A DNA stretch of 38,630 nucleotides. It comes from Candidatus Peregrinibacteria bacterium CG10_big_fil_rev_8_21_14_0_10_36_19 (GTDB lineage Bacteria; Patescibacteriota; Gracilibacteria; UBA1369; LOWO2-01-FULL-3). The stretch covers positions 1-38,630 of the forward strand of contig PFDP01000004.1 in assembly GCA_002772535.1 (NCBI GenBank). Direction: 5' to 3'. Position 1 is the first letter of the stretch. Every line of letters starts with the position of its first letter. Shown piece by piece: positions 1 through 8,858 of this stretch. A program made the translations under genes and the position numbers. The notes beneath the pieces were generated by a model. The model was not told the DNA's origin, ran no database searches, and was given only the letters and a program-made list of their open reading frames with translations.

Positions 1-170
1 TAGCTGATTATAAATTCTGGATAACCTTTTCCGCCACCTTTTTTTGAGGCGGATTTTAACAACTTATCAATTTTTGGATTATCTGAGCGTTGTTCCTCAA
101 TATAAATAGAATCCAAAAATTTGGAAAAGTGGTCTCTTGTGATTATTTCGGTTTTTCTTTCGTTTGCCAT
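1..170 (-). CDS. N-terminal fragment, possible restriction-modification subunit (partial)
   Basis: An open frame starts at the ATG at 170 and runs off the left edge of the window, giving 56 residues. A good Shine-Dalgarno-like AGAGG lies 5 bases before the start, one of the few in this window. The peptide begins MANERKTEIITRDHF and contains SDNPKIDKLLKSASKKGGGKG followed by YPEFII. From memory this style resembles the N-terminus of type I restriction or N-6 DNA methylase subunits, but no catalytic motif is visible in the fragment. A possible -10 element, TATACT, lies at 207-202 on the minus strand. I am confident it is coding and only weakly confident of the function. Confidence 0.5.
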   Translation of the reverse strand, partial: MANERKTEIITRDHFSKFLDSIYIEEQRSDNPKIDKLLKSASKKGGGKGYPEFIIS

Positions 171-499
171 ATTGCCTCTTTAATGAGTTAAAACTATATT
201 AAGTATATAAAACTTTTTGCTTTTTTCCAATTAAAATTCGTTTTCGGAGCGATAGCGGAGAAAACACTTTTTACCCCCCTCTTTAAAATTAAAAAAATCA
301 AATTCCTTATTTCTTAAAGCCCACCAAAAACATTTTAAAAACAAATTTTTCAAAAATATGTCGCCTAACTAGTTCATATCTGAACTTTTGTTTAAATATA
401 TACGCTTTTTGGGTGGTTATGGGAAGTTTTTAGAAAAAATTTAAGAAAAATTTAGATTTGGGATTTATGGTGGTTTTAGAATTTTATTTGTCATAAATT
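171..499. other. AT-rich intergenic region with one hairpin
   Basis: No gene is visible here. The stretch separates the divergent partial gene on the left from the recombinase on the right, so it should hold both promoters. Positions 240-265 can form a hairpin with GTTTTC/GAAAAC arms followed by CTTTTTA, which looks like a weak plus-strand terminator. The rest is AT-rich with no clear repeats. Confidence 0.5.
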
Positions 500-1324
500 A
501 TGAATGAAGATGTTGAGGTTTTATTGGCTAAGGTGAGGGAAGAGTTGGTTTTGAGGAATTATACTCGTAGGACTTTTTCTTCCTATTTGAGGTGTATCAG
601 GGATTTTTTGAATGCAAAGAAGACTGCACTTTTAAATTTGGATGTTGATTTTATAAGAAAGTTTTTGGTTTTAAAGCATGAGGCTGGTCTTTCTTCGCAA
701 ACTGTTAATTTGTACCTAAATTCTATTAAATTTTTTTATAGAGATGTTTTGAAAATTCGTGGGCAAATTGATGTGAAGTTTGCAAAAAGGTCGAAAAAAC
801 TGCCAGTTGTGCTGAGTCGGCAGGAGGTTTTTAGGATTTTAAAAAATGTGTCCAATAAAAAGTATAAATTGATGATAGCTTTGGCTTATGCTGCGGGTTT
901 GAGGGTTAGTGAGGTGGTAAATTTGCGTGTTAAGGATTTGGATTTTGAAAAGAATATTTTGAGAGTTTGTGCTGCTAAGGGCGGTAAAGATAGAATTACA
1001 ATTTTGTCGCAAAAATTAATTAGGCCTCTTAAGGCAATTGCGCTTTTGAAGGATAAAAATGATTTTTTGTTTGAGAGTAATAGAGGTGGAAGGCTTTCTT
1101 GTAGGTCGGTGCAAAAGGTTTTTTGTGAGGCGGCTTTGGGGGCGGAGATTTTTAAAGATGTGAGTTTTCACTGTTTGAGGCATAGTTTTGCAACACATTT
1201 GTTGGAATCGGGCACGGATATTCGCTATGTTCAGGAGCTTTTGGGGCATGCCTCTTTGAAAACCACTCAGCTTTATACGCAGGTTAGTGTTGGTAAAATT
1301 AGGGGGATTGTGAGTCCGCTTTAG
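500..1324 (+). CDS. Tyrosine recombinase, XerC/XerD-like
   Basis: This 274-residue protein is a site-specific DNA recombinase of the tyrosine (phage integrase) family. The N-terminal SAM-like core-binding domain covers about residues 1-90. The C-terminal catalytic domain shows the full residue set: R135 in AAGLRVSE, K160 in AAKGGKDR, H224 and R227 in HCLRHSF, H250 in LLGHAS, and the nucleophile Y259 in TTQLYTQ. The length fits Xer-type resolvases or integron-like integrases common in CPR genomes, rather than large phage integrases. No attachment sites or cargo genes are recognisable nearby, so it could be the chromosome dimer resolvase or a solitary integrase. The stop codon overlaps the stop of the convergent AlkD gene. 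Confidence 0.9.
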   Translation: MNEDVEVLLAKVREELVLRNYTRRTFSSYLRCIRDFLNAKKTALLNLDVDFIRKFLVLKHEAGLSSQTVNLYLNSIKFFYRDVLKIRGQIDVKFAKRSKKLPVVLSRQEVFRILKNVSNKKYKLMIALAYAAGLRVSEVVNLRVKDLDFEKNILRVCAAKGGKDRITILSQKLIRPLKAIALLKDKNDFLFESNRGGRLSCRSVQKVFCEAALGAEIFKDVSFHCLRHSFATHLLESGTDIRYVQELLGHASLKTTQLYTQVSVGKIRGIVSPL

Positions 1325-2010
1325 CTTTGCATGTAGTGGTGGCGTTTGTCTTGTGGTAGGTGTTCGATGGCGTAGCGGAGGGCTGTGCGTGGCATGGTTT
1401 TGTGGTGTTTTTTTAAGAAATTTTCTAGAGTTTTGAGGTCCTTTTTTCCGACTTCTCTTAGCATCCATCCAACTGCTTTGTGTATCAGGTCGTGGGTGTC
1501 TTGGAGGAGCAGAGTGGCTATTTTTATTGTGTCGTCGAATTGGAGGTGTTTGATGAAGGTTTGGGTGGAGATTATGGCGATTCGGCGCTCCCAGAGGTTT
1601 TGTGATTTTGCAAGTTTGTGGAGAAGGTCGCGGTTGGGGTTTTCTAACAAATATTCTCCGAGGATTTTTGGCGCTGAAGTGTCGACTAAATCCCAGTTGT
1701 TTATATATTTGAGGTTTTTGATGTAGAGATCGTAAATGGCTTGAGGAGAGGTTTTGTATTTTTCGATTAGGATTAGGAGGGCGGTGAGTCGGCATTCGTG
1801 AATGGGATCTCTTAGTAGTTTTTCTACTTCCGGGAGAGGGAGGTTTGTGTATTTTTTAGCGATTTTTCTTTGGTTTGGGACGGTTACGCCAATAAATTTG
1901 TCGCCTTCGGCATATTGGCCTTTGCCGGTTTTGAAAAAACGGGGGAAAAATTCGGCTTTTTCTTGGTTGGCATAAGCTTGTAGATCTTTTTTTAGTTGGG
2001 TTACGTCCAT
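1321..2010 (-). CDS. AlkD-like DNA alkylation repair glycosylase
   Basis: This 229-residue all-helical HEAT-repeat protein belongs to the AlkD family (COG4912), which removes positively charged alkylated bases such as N7- and N3-alkylpurines. Residues that match the B. cereus AlkD active site are W106 and D110 in NNWDLVD and R142/R143 in LWERRIA. The first ATG that gives family-like length is at 2010. It sits inside the 3' end of the uracil-DNA glycosylase gene with a 10-base overlap (ATGGACGTAA carries both start and stop), so the two glycosylases are probably translationally coupled. The far end overlaps the convergent recombinase stop. A longer frame extending upstream reads through the other gene and is not the real start. 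Confidence 0.9.
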   Translation of the reverse strand: MDVTQLKKDLQAYANQEKAEFFPRFFKTGKGQYAEGDKFIGVTVPNQRKIAKKYTNLPLPEVEKLLRDPIHECRLTALLILIEKYKTSPQAIYDLYIKNLKYINNWDLVDTSAPKILGEYLLENPNRDLLHKLAKSQNLWERRIAIISTQTFIKHLQFDDTIKIATLLLQDTHDLIHKAVGWMLREVGKKDLKTLENFLKKHHKTMPRTALRYAIEHLPQDKRHHYMQS

Positions 2011-2666
2011 TTTATTGGGGTGAGGTGGTGGATTTTTAAATAGTCGTTGGTTTTTGAAAAATGTTTGCAGCCGAGAAATCCGCGGTGGGCGGAGAGGGGA
2101 GAGGGGTGCGGGGCTTTTAGGATGAGGTGCTTTTTTGGGTCGATTACGGCGCCTTTGTTTTGGGCATAAGATCCCCATAGTAGGAAAACTAAATTTTGGC
2201 GATGTTCGGAAAGGGCTTTGATGGCCGCATCGGTGAACTCTTCCCAGCCTTTGTTTTGGTGGGAGCCGGCTTGGTGGGCGCGCACTGTGAGTGTGGCGTT
2301 TAGGAGGAGAATCCCTTGGCGCGCCCAGTGTTCGAGGTTGCCGGTTTTTGGGATGGGTTCGCCAATGTCGCTATGGATTTCTTTGTAGATGTTTTGGAGT
2401 GACGGGGGGAGGGGGGTGCCTTCGTTTACGGAAAAGCAGAGGCCGTTGGCTTGGTTGGGGCCGTGGTAGGGGTCTTGGCCGAGGATTACTACTTTTACAT
2501 CTTCGAATGGGCAAAGTTCGAAGGCTTGGAAAATGTTTTTTGGGGCAGGGTAAATGGTGGTTTTTTGATACTCGTCTTTTACAAATTTTGTTAGCGTTTT
2601 GAAATAGGGTTTTTCAAATTCGTCTTTGAGTTGTTTTTTCCAAGATGGGTGGATTTTTACTGTCAT
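2001..2666 (-). CDS. ung: Uracil-DNA glycosylase (family 1)
   Basis: This enzyme excises uracil from DNA at the start of base excision repair. The 221-residue protein has the family 1 signatures: GQDPYHG with catalytic D65, the uracil-binding NGLCFSV, LLLNATLTVRAHQAGSH, and HPSPLSAHRGF with catalytic H187. The chosen start at 2666 (MTVKIHPSW) aligns with the usual N-terminus. An in-frame ATG at 2696 would add ten lysine-rich residues and cannot be excluded. No clear Shine-Dalgarno motif precedes either start. It is the first gene of a two-gene repair operon with the alkD-like gene, and divergent from pilB. Confidence 0.95.
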   Translation of the reverse strand: MTVKIHPSWKKQLKDEFEKPYFKTLTKFVKDEYQKTTIYPAPKNIFQAFELCPFEDVKVVILGQDPYHGPNQANGLCFSVNEGTPLPPSLQNIYKEIHSDIGEPIPKTGNLEHWARQGILLLNATLTVRAHQAGSHQNKGWEEFTDAAIKALSEHRQNLVFLLWGSYAQNKGAVIDPKKHLILKAPHPSPLSAHRGFLGCKHFSKTNDYLKIHHLTPIKWT

Positions 2667-2701
2667 GGTTAGATTCTTGCACTTTTTTTGTCTCATATCT
2701 A

Positions 2702-2730
2702 TTGATGAAAAAGCTTAAATGTGCTATAAT
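2702..2730 (+). promoter_or_regulatory. Sigma-70-type promoter of the pilus operon
   Basis: TTGATG at 2702-2707 and TATAAT at 2725-2730 are separated by 17 bases. The -10 is preceded by TGC, an extended -10. The predicted transcript starts near 2737 and leaves a leader of about 17 bases before the TTG start of pilB. Confidence 0.75.
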
Positions 2731-2753
2731 TATAGGATTTATTAACAATTATT

Positions 2754-4445
2754 TTGGTAGATAATCAGAAATTATTGCAGGCATTAATTCAGCAGGGCTT
2801 AATTGATGAAAAAACACTTAATTCGTTGATGGCTACAGCTGTTTCGCGAGGTCAAAGTTTGGCAGATCTTTTGTTTGAGAGAGAGGTTTTGCCGGATGAA
2901 AAATTGGGAGAAGTGATATCTTCGCTTTATGGGGTGCCATTTGTGAAATTATCGGAAAAAACTATTGTTGATTCGGTTTTGAAAATTATTCCGTATGCGC
3001 TTGCTTCTAAGCAGCTTGTTGTTGCATTTGAGCAAACGCCAACGTCGATAAAAGTGGCTTTTAATTTGCCGAATAATTTTGAGCTGATTAATTTTTTGGA
3101 GAAGAAAACCGGTCTTAATGTTGAGCCTTTTTATGCGACTAAAAAAGACATTAAAGTTTCTCTAAAAGCTTATAATAAAGACGTTAATACAAAATTTAAC
3201 ACTCTACTTAAGGGTGCGATGACGAATCCAACTAAAATTGAGTCGCTTAATGATGCGGCAAAAATTTTGGATACTTTGATTCTTTTTGCGTATCAAAATA
3301 GCGCTTCGGATATTCATATTGAACCTCATAAAGATGTGTTTGTGGTTCGTTATAGGATTGACGGAATTTTGCACGCAATCACAGAAATGCCTATTCAGAT
3401 TTTGGAGCTTTTAACTACGAGAATTAAGGTTTTGGCTAATATGAGAACGGATGAGCATAGGGCGGCGCAGGATGGTCGTTTTAAAATTGAGCTTGAGAAA
3501 AATGAGATTACTCTGCGTGTTTCCATTGTGCCAACTTATGACGGTGAAAAAACTGTGATGAGGCTTTTAAGTTCGTCTAATCAAGATTTAAATATTGAAT
3601 CTTTGGGGTACAGCGTTAAAAATTTGCAAATCATTCACAATAATATTTTGAACAGTTATGGCATGATTCTTATTACCGGGCCTACCGGTTCCGGTAAAAC
3701 TACCACTTTGTATTCGGTTTTAAAACTTTTAAATTCTTCTGAAACAAACATTGCAACTATTGAGGATCCTATTGAGTATAGGCTTGATGGAGTTAATCAG
3801 ATTCAGGTGAACAATGCTGCGGACTTAACTTTTGCTAATGGTTTAAGGTCGCTTTTGAGGCAGGATCCGGATGTGATAATGGTGGGGGAGATTCGTGATG
3901 AAGAAACGGCTGGTGTGGCAATTAATGCTGCGCTTACCGGGCATTTGGTGCTTGCGACTTTGCACACCAATGATGTTTCCTCTACTTTGCCGCGTTTAAC
4001 CGATATGGGTATTGAGCCTTTTTTGGTTTCTTCTACGGTTAAAATGATTGTGGCACAGAGACTTGTGAGAAATCTTTGTTCTAAATGTAAGCAAGCTTAT
4101 AGTTTGTCCATTGCACAGTTGAGCGCGCTTGGCCAGAAATTTAATATGCATTCTGATCTTGGAGAATTTTTTACACGTGTGAAAAATCAGCAGGAATATG
4201 TTTTTTATAAAGCTGTTGGTTGCGGTTTTTGTGGTGGTACAGGCTACAAAGGCAGAACCACAATTGCTGAGGTAATGGAGGTGAGTGATGAAATTAAAAA
4301 GTTGATTTTTGCTAAAGCGTCGGCAAAGGAAATTGAAGATATGGCAAGAAAGCAGGGTATGGTTCTTATGCTAGAAGATGGTCTTTTGAAATGTATGACA
4401 GGGATTACAAGTATTGAAGAAGTTCTGAGAGTGATGAGATCTTAA
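2754..4445 (+). CDS. pilB: Type IV pilus assembly ATPase PilB
   Basis: This is the hexameric cytoplasmic ATPase that powers pilus extension. The 563-residue protein has an N-terminal MshEN/GspE-N domain (about 1-140) and a secretion ATPase domain. Walker A GPTGSGKTT is at 309-317 and the Walker B region DPDVIMVGEIRD at 371-382. The zinc-binding cysteine pairs are C442/C445 and C490/C493. Translation starts at a TTG (VDNQKLLQ follows), because there is no in-frame ATG between the promoter and the conserved N-terminus. It opens an operon that runs to the terminator near 11734. No retraction ATPase pilT or prepilin peptidase gene is in the window. Confidence 0.96.
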   Translation: MVDNQKLLQALIQQGLIDEKTLNSLMATAVSRGQSLADLLFEREVLPDEKLGEVISSLYGVPFVKLSEKTIVDSVLKIIPYALASKQLVVAFEQTPTSIKVAFNLPNNFELINFLEKKTGLNVEPFYATKKDIKVSLKAYNKDVNTKFNTLLKGAMTNPTKIESLNDAAKILDTLILFAYQNSASDIHIEPHKDVFVVRYRIDGILHAITEMPIQILELLTTRIKVLANMRTDEHRAAQDGRFKIELEKNEITLRVSIVPTYDGEKTVMRLLSSSNQDLNIESLGYSVKNLQIIHNNILNSYGMILITGPTGSGKTTTLYSVLKLLNSSETNIATIEDPIEYRLDGVNQIQVNNAADLTFANGLRSLLRQDPDVIMVGEIRDEETAGVAINAALTGHLVLATLHTNDVSSTLPRLTDMGIEPFLVSSTVKMIVAQRLVRNLCSKCKQAYSLSIAQLSALGQKFNMHSDLGEFFTRVKNQQEYVFYKAVGCGFCGGTGYKGRTTIAEVMEVSDEIKKLIFAKASAKEIEDMARKQGMVLMLEDGLLKCMTGITSIEEVLRVMRS

Positions 4446-4453
4446 CCTAAATT

Positions 4454-5662
4454 ATGCCTAAATTTAATTATGTAATTACAGATGATAGTGGACGAAGAAA
4501 TGAAGGCGTGGTGAACGCCTCTACGCTTGTTGAAGCCAGAGAAAAGCTTTCCGGCCAACCTGGAAACTTGATTTCACTTGTTGAGGACACTTCAATGACA
4601 ACTTGGTTTTGGCAAAAACCGCATTTGAGTTTGCAGGACAAGCTGATGTTTGTGAAACATATGTCCACGATGATAAAAGTGGGCATTACTATTACGGAAG
4701 CTATTACAATTTTAATTAATCAGACGAGTGCACCGAATAATCAAAAGATGTATAAAAATATTTTGGAGAGAATTCGTTCGGGGCAATCTTTGTCTCAAAG
4801 TTTACAGGAGTACGACTATGTTTTTTCCAATATTTTTATAAACATGATTGGTGCCGGAGAGCAGAGTGGTACTTTGCCAAAGGTACTTGAGTACTTGGAT
4901 TTGCAGCTTGAAAAGGAATATGAATTGAGGAAAAAAGTGATCTCAGCTTTTATTTATCCTGGTGTAATTATTAGTGTTACTTTTCTTTTAACAATTGCAA
5001 TTGTGCTTTTTGTTATGCCGAAAATTACTGATATTTTTGAATCTTTTGATGTAACTTTACCGTTAGTTACCAGAATACTTATTGGTTTTAGTAAGTTTGT
5101 AACTGAACAAACTCTTTTGTTTTTTGCTATTGTTGTTGGTGCAGTTTCTTTCTTTGTATATATTTTTAGAGCGAAATTCATGAAGCCTTTTTGGCATAGA
5201 GTTGTTATTTATTTACCGGTTTTTGGTAAGTTACTTGTTTATGCAAATTTGGCGAGATTTGCTAGAACGATGAGTTCACTTTTGCAGTCGGGCTTGCCGG
5301 TTGTGAAGGCTTTGGATATTACCGGTAATATGCTTGATAACCATTTATATAAAAACGCTTTGAAGGAAGCTGCTTTTAAAGTTGATAAAGGTGGAAAAAT
5401 TGGTGATAGCTTGGAAGGTAATCCACGGCTTTTTCCTCCTATTGCGACTAAGATGATTTATATTGGTGAAAAAACTGGAAGTTTGAATGTAACAACCGAG
5501 AGTTTGGCGACTTTATATGAACGTGAAGTTGATACAATTACCAGAAATCTTTCTGTTTTGTTGGAACCTTTCTTACTTGTTTTTATGGCTGCTTTGATTG
5601 GAGGAATTGCTTTAGCGATAGTGTTACCTATTTATCAACTACCTAGTTTGATTTCAAAATGA
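4454..5662 (+). CDS. pilC: Type IV pilus inner-membrane platform protein PilC
   Basis: PilC/GspF is the membrane platform on which PilB acts. The 402-residue protein has the expected two T2SSF domains, each followed by hydrophobic segments (about residues 165-190, 215-240 and 370-395). Motifs such as GEQSGTLPKVLEYL and GEKTGSLNVTTESLA mark the two repeats. It starts 8 bases after pilB and its TGA stop overlaps the ATG of the next prepilin gene in an ATGA junction, which indicates translational coupling. Confidence 0.95.
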   Translation: MPKFNYVITDDSGRRNEGVVNASTLVEAREKLSGQPGNLISLVEDTSMTTWFWQKPHLSLQDKLMFVKHMSTMIKVGITITEAITILINQTSAPNNQKMYKNILERIRSGQSLSQSLQEYDYVFSNIFINMIGAGEQSGTLPKVLEYLDLQLEKEYELRKKVISAFIYPGVIISVTFLLTIAIVLFVMPKITDIFESFDVTLPLVTRILIGFSKFVTEQTLLFFAIVVGAVSFFVYIFRAKFMKPFWHRVVIYLPVFGKLLVYANLARFARTMSSLLQSGLPVVKALDITGNMLDNHLYKNALKEAAFKVDKGGKIGDSLEGNPRLFPPIATKMIYIGEKTGSLNVTTESLATLYEREVDTITRNLSVLLEPFLLVFMAALIGGIALAIVLPIYQLPSLISK

Positions 5663-6120
5663 TGAAACAAATAAACACATTTGGGTTTAGTATTTTGGAA
5701 GTTATTTTGGTAGTTTTTATTCTATCTATGGTGGCAGGTTTTGGCTTTGTTTATTTTCAAACTTCGCAAGTTCGTGCGGATGTTAATACGCAGGCTGCTG
5801 ATATTGTTGCATATTTACGACTCTCTCAGAGTAATGCAATTTCCGGTTCATCGGAGCATAATGCGGTTCATTTGCAGAGTAATGGATTTGTACTTTTTAC
5901 TGGCAGTTCTTTTAATCCAATTGATGCTACTAATTTTAGTGTTGAACTTCCTTCAACACTTTCAATTGCTAATATTTCTTTAAATGGAAGCGGAGATAAC
6001 GTGATTTTTAATTCGCCTGACGGAACTACTTCAACATATGGAAGCTTCGATTTAACTTCTGCTCAAATTAATAAAACTATAACAATTAACATTAATGAAA
6101 TTGGGACGATTGATTACTAA
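5659..6120 (+). CDS. Minor prepilin (GspH/FimT-like)
   Basis: This 153-residue protein starts with a type III signal: a short basic leader, then G-FSILEV with Glu at position 5 after the cleavage Gly, then about 20 hydrophobic residues. The remainder is a small Ser/Thr/Asn-rich beta domain without cysteines. Size and position after pilC suggest a FimT/GspH-like minor pilin that helps prime pilus assembly. It overlaps pilC by 4 bases and the next prepilin by 26 bases. One copy of the 19-bp palindrome described in the findings lies inside it at 5940-5958. Confidence 0.85.
   Translation: MMKQINTFGFSILEVILVVFILSMVAGFGFVYFQTSQVRADVNTQAADIVAYLRLSQSNAISGSSEHNAVHLQSNGFVLFTGSSFNPIDATNFSVELPSTLSIANISLNGSGDNVIFNSPDGTTSTYGSFDLTSAQINKTITININEIGTIDY
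5940..5958. repeat. Palindrome TGTTGAA-N5-TTCAACA, copy in prepilin gene
   Basis: This is a perfect 7-base inverted repeat with a 5-base centre. It matches the four perfect copies at 15643-16288. In frame it encodes V-E-L-P-S-T. Confidence 0.6.
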
Positions 6121-7945
6121 AATTAATGGATTTTCAATTATTGAAGTTTTACTGGCTATCACTGTTTTTGCAATTTTTAGTATAGGTATATTTTATTTGA
6201 GTTTGGATACAATTGGTAGAAATGTGAATGTACAGGTTGGGAGTGAAGCAATATTTTATGCGCAAGAAGGTCTTGAAGCTGCTAGGAGAATCAGAGATCA
6301 GAATTATTTATCTCTTACGAATGGTGATCATGGGCTTAATTTTACTACGGATGTTTGGTCTTTTGTGCCGGCACCGGAGGATGTAGATGGTTTTTACGAG
6401 AGAACGGTTACCGTTGATGATGTTTATAGAGATGTGAATGGAGATATTGCAGATAGTGGCACTTTCGATCCGGATACGAAAAAAGTTACCTCGGAAATTT
6501 CTTGGCTTTTTAAGGGGATTTTTCCAAAAAGCGTGAGCCTTGTTACTTATATCTCTAATTGGACCGGTGATGACTTTGTGCAAACAACTTGTACCGAATT
6601 TGATGCTGGAACTTATACAGATATGGAAAGTGTTGCTCAGCCTTCACCGCCTGCTGACAATTGTTCTATTCAGTTAATTCTTGAAGAAGAGGGAAGTGGA
6701 TTCTTTTCTTCTGTGGATGTGGGAGATCATGGAAATGATGTTTATGTTGATGGCTCTTACGCCTATATTGCTAATAATAAAGTTCAAGCAGGCTTTAGCG
6801 TGATTGATGTTTCGGATGTGAATAATCCTTATGTTGTAAAGGATGTTGATGTTGGTGGACGTGGTAGGAAAATTACCAAGAGTGGAAATAATGTCTTTTT
6901 GGGAATTGAGAAAAGTAATGCAGGTTTGGGAGCGGTTAACGTTTCTTCTCCGGCTTCATCTTCTTTGAGTGACACTTTGGATGTTGATGCCTATGGTAAT
7001 GATATGGTGGTTTCTGGAAACTATTTGTTTATGGGTAATAGTTCTAGTGATGATAGTTTTAGAATTATAGATATTTCAAATCCAACCGCTTTAAATGAAG
7101 TTTCGAGTTTTGATCTTAATGCTGTCGTACAAGATGTGGCAATAAGTGGCTCATATGCATTTTTGGGATTGGATGATGACTTAATGGCTTTTAGAGTTGT
7201 AGATATTGCTAACGTTAATTCTCCTACCGTTGTGGCTTCTATTGATGTGGGTGAGGAGGTTAATAGTGTTTATATTAGCGGTCCGTTTGCTTATTTAGGC
7301 ACCGAAGATTCTGCTAATTCTTTATATGTAGTTAATATTTCTGATCCGGAAAATCCAAGTGTGATTACTTCTTTGAATGTTGGTGGGGAAATTCAAGATC
7401 TTGTTGTACAGGATAGTTATTTGTACGCCGCCGTGGATGAACAAAATGTGGGACTTGCTGCTGTAAATGTGAGTAATCCTTTTTCTCCAACTCTGGTTTA
7501 TAATTTGGATTTAACAGGTAAGGGTACAGGTGTTGATGCTGATGAAAATTATGTTTATGTGACTTTGGATACAAATAATAAGGGGCTTGTGATTGTGGGA
7601 GTTACTCAAGCTTCTATTGTTTTGAGTGGAACTTTTGAGTCCAGTGTTTTTGATACTAATTCTACTTTTACTAGATATAATTTTATTGAGTGGGATCATG
7701 TGGAAGTGCCGGGTGGTGACGTGAGATTTCAAATTAGAACTGCGAGTAGTGTTGGTGGTTTGAGTTCTGCTACTTGGGTGGGGCCAGATGGCACAAACGC
7801 TACCTATTACGAGGATTCACGCACTCCAATTGTTATTGATCCTGCTGCGAGTGGTGTGAGATATTTTCAATACAAAGTATTTATCGATTCCGATGGAGCC
7901 AATTCTCCGGTGATTAATTCTGTAAGAGTAAACTTTATACCATGA
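6095..7945 (+). CDS. Large minor prepilin with seven LVIVD beta-propeller repeats
   Basis: The protein has 616 residues. A prepilin leader with G-FSIIEV and a hydrophobic helix occupies about 12-38, followed by a pilin-like domain to about 200. Seven repeats of about 43-45 residues then begin near 208, 251, 296, 339, 383, 427 and 472. Each has the pattern D-V-G-x-x-x-D-V-x-V-x-G-x-Y-A-Y-L-G followed by V-V-D-I-S-N-P. This is the LVIVD family pattern and fits a seven-bladed propeller. The last 100 residues (about 510-616) look like a beta-sandwich ending in RYFQYKVFIDSD. The position corresponds to PilV-like minor pilins. Its bulk suggests it caps the pilus and may act as an adhesin; that role is inferred. 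The start overlaps the previous gene by 26 bases. Confidence 0.88.
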   Translation: MKLGRLITKINGFSIIEVLLAITVFAIFSIGIFYLSLDTIGRNVNVQVGSEAIFYAQEGLEAARRIRDQNYLSLTNGDHGLNFTTDVWSFVPAPEDVDGFYERTVTVDDVYRDVNGDIADSGTFDPDTKKVTSEISWLFKGIFPKSVSLVTYISNWTGDDFVQTTCTEFDAGTYTDMESVAQPSPPADNCSIQLILEEEGSGFFSSVDVGDHGNDVYVDGSYAYIANNKVQAGFSVIDVSDVNNPYVVKDVDVGGRGRKITKSGNNVFLGIEKSNAGLGAVNVSSPASSSLSDTLDVDAYGNDMVVSGNYLFMGNSSSDDSFRIIDISNPTALNEVSSFDLNAVVQDVAISGSYAFLGLDDDLMAFRVVDIANVNSPTVVASIDVGEEVNSVYISGPFAYLGTEDSANSLYVVNISDPENPSVITSLNVGGEIQDLVVQDSYLYAAVDEQNVGLAAVNVSNPFSPTLVYNLDLTGKGTGVDADENYVYVTLDTNNKGLVIVGVTQASIVLSGTFESSVFDTNSTFTRYNFIEWDHVEVPGGDVRFQIRTASSVGGLSSATWVGPDGTNATYYEDSRTPIVIDPAASGVRYFQYKVFIDSDGANSPVINSVRVNFIP

Positions 7946-8448
7946 TGAAAAAAGGTTTTACATTGGTGGAGATTTTAATTTATTTTGCAATTATTGGTGT
8001 TGTGATGTTGGCTTTTATAAGCTTTTCTGTGCAGATTTTGACGGTGAGTAACATTACTCAAAATTTTGGTGAGGTGCAGTCCACTCTAAATTTAGTGAAT
8101 TATAAAGTGACTAGTGCTATTCATACTGCTGATAGTGTTGATGTGGGTAATAGTGTTTTTGATAGTGATGAGGGTGCTCTGTCTTTGAATTTTTCTGAGG
8201 CGTCCGTTTCACCAACAATGTTTTATTTTTCTGCCGGTGATGTTTATATGAAGGAGGGCGCGAATACGGCAGTGAAGCTGAATTCTGATGACATTGCATT
8301 TAGTGTATTTAGATTTCATAGATCAATTTATAATCAAGCGCCTGATCAGATCATTTTTGATGCGATTATTTCTTCCAAAAATGTAGACATTTCCAATGTG
8401 AATAAAAGCGTTTCTTCTCACTTATCCATAACCTTGAGAAATTTATGA
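7942..8448 (+). CDS. Minor prepilin (PilW/GspJ-like)
   Basis: This 168-residue protein has a classical type IV prepilin N-terminus (MMKK-G-FTLVEIL) and a hydrophobic helix to about residue 30. The rest is a beta-rich domain without cysteines. By size and position after the large prepilin it probably corresponds to PilW or GspJ in the minor pilin tip complex. ATGATGA junctions at both ends overlap the neighbours by 4 bases, so translation is likely coupled along the whole minor pilin block. Confidence 0.82.
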   Translation: MMKKGFTLVEILIYFAIIGVVMLAFISFSVQILTVSNITQNFGEVQSTLNLVNYKVTSAIHTADSVDVGNSVFDSDEGALSLNFSEASVSPTMFYFSAGDVYMKEGANTAVKLNSDDIAFSVFRFHRSIYNQAPDQIIFDAIISSKNVDISNVNKSVSSHLSITLRNL

Positions 8449-8846
8449 AAAATTTAAAATGTAAAATGAGGGGATCGGCAGCAATTACTATGGTTTTGAT
8501 TGTTTCTGCAGTTTTAATAATTTTTGTTGTGGGAATGTCGAATGTGAATATTTCTACCTCTTCTCAACAGTATAATTTTGATGCTGACAAGTGGTCTTAT
8601 TATGTTGCTGAAGGTTGTTTGGAGGAATCTATAAAGAGGCTTGAGGATGATATTAATTTTACCTCTACTTCAATTAATGCTGATTCTGATACTGTTTGTA
8701 GTGTGAATGTTGTTGGTAATTTATTAAAAACAATTTCTATTGATGTGAACTATTTGGAATTTTCTAAGTCGTTTGAAGCGAGTGTTAATTTGGTTCAAAA
8801 TGGTGAAGTTTACAATGCACACCTTTCAAATTGGAGTGAAATTTAA
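8445..8846 (+). CDS. Minor pilin-like protein (PilX/GspK-like position)
   Basis: This 133-residue protein has a basic leader, G-SAAITMVLIVSAVLIIFVV as a membrane helix, then a small domain with two cysteines. It lacks the Glu at position 5 after the Gly, as PilX and GspK proteins often do. The region YYVAEGCLEESIKRL is typical of PilX-like N-terminal domains. It overlaps the preceding prepilin in an ATGA junction and completes a four-gene minor pilin set. The name is inferred from gene order and topology. Confidence 0.72.
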   Translation: MKNLKCKMRGSAAITMVLIVSAVLIIFVVGMSNVNISTSSQQYNFDADKWSYYVAEGCLEESIKRLEDDINFTSTSINADSDTVCSVNVVGNLLKTISIDVNYLEFSKSFEASVNLVQNGEVYNAHLSNWSEI

Positions 8847-8858
8847 TAGAATTGATTT

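Noticed and set aside
500-1324. Prophage or integrative element linked to the recombinase
   Set aside because: No phage, conjugation or cargo genes and no att repeats adjoin it. The neighbours are repair and pilus genes.
1016-1795. 259-codon open frame on the minus strand overlapping the recombinase and the alkD-like gene
   Set aside because: It is a shadow frame rich in Pro/His/Asn, overlapping two clear genes.
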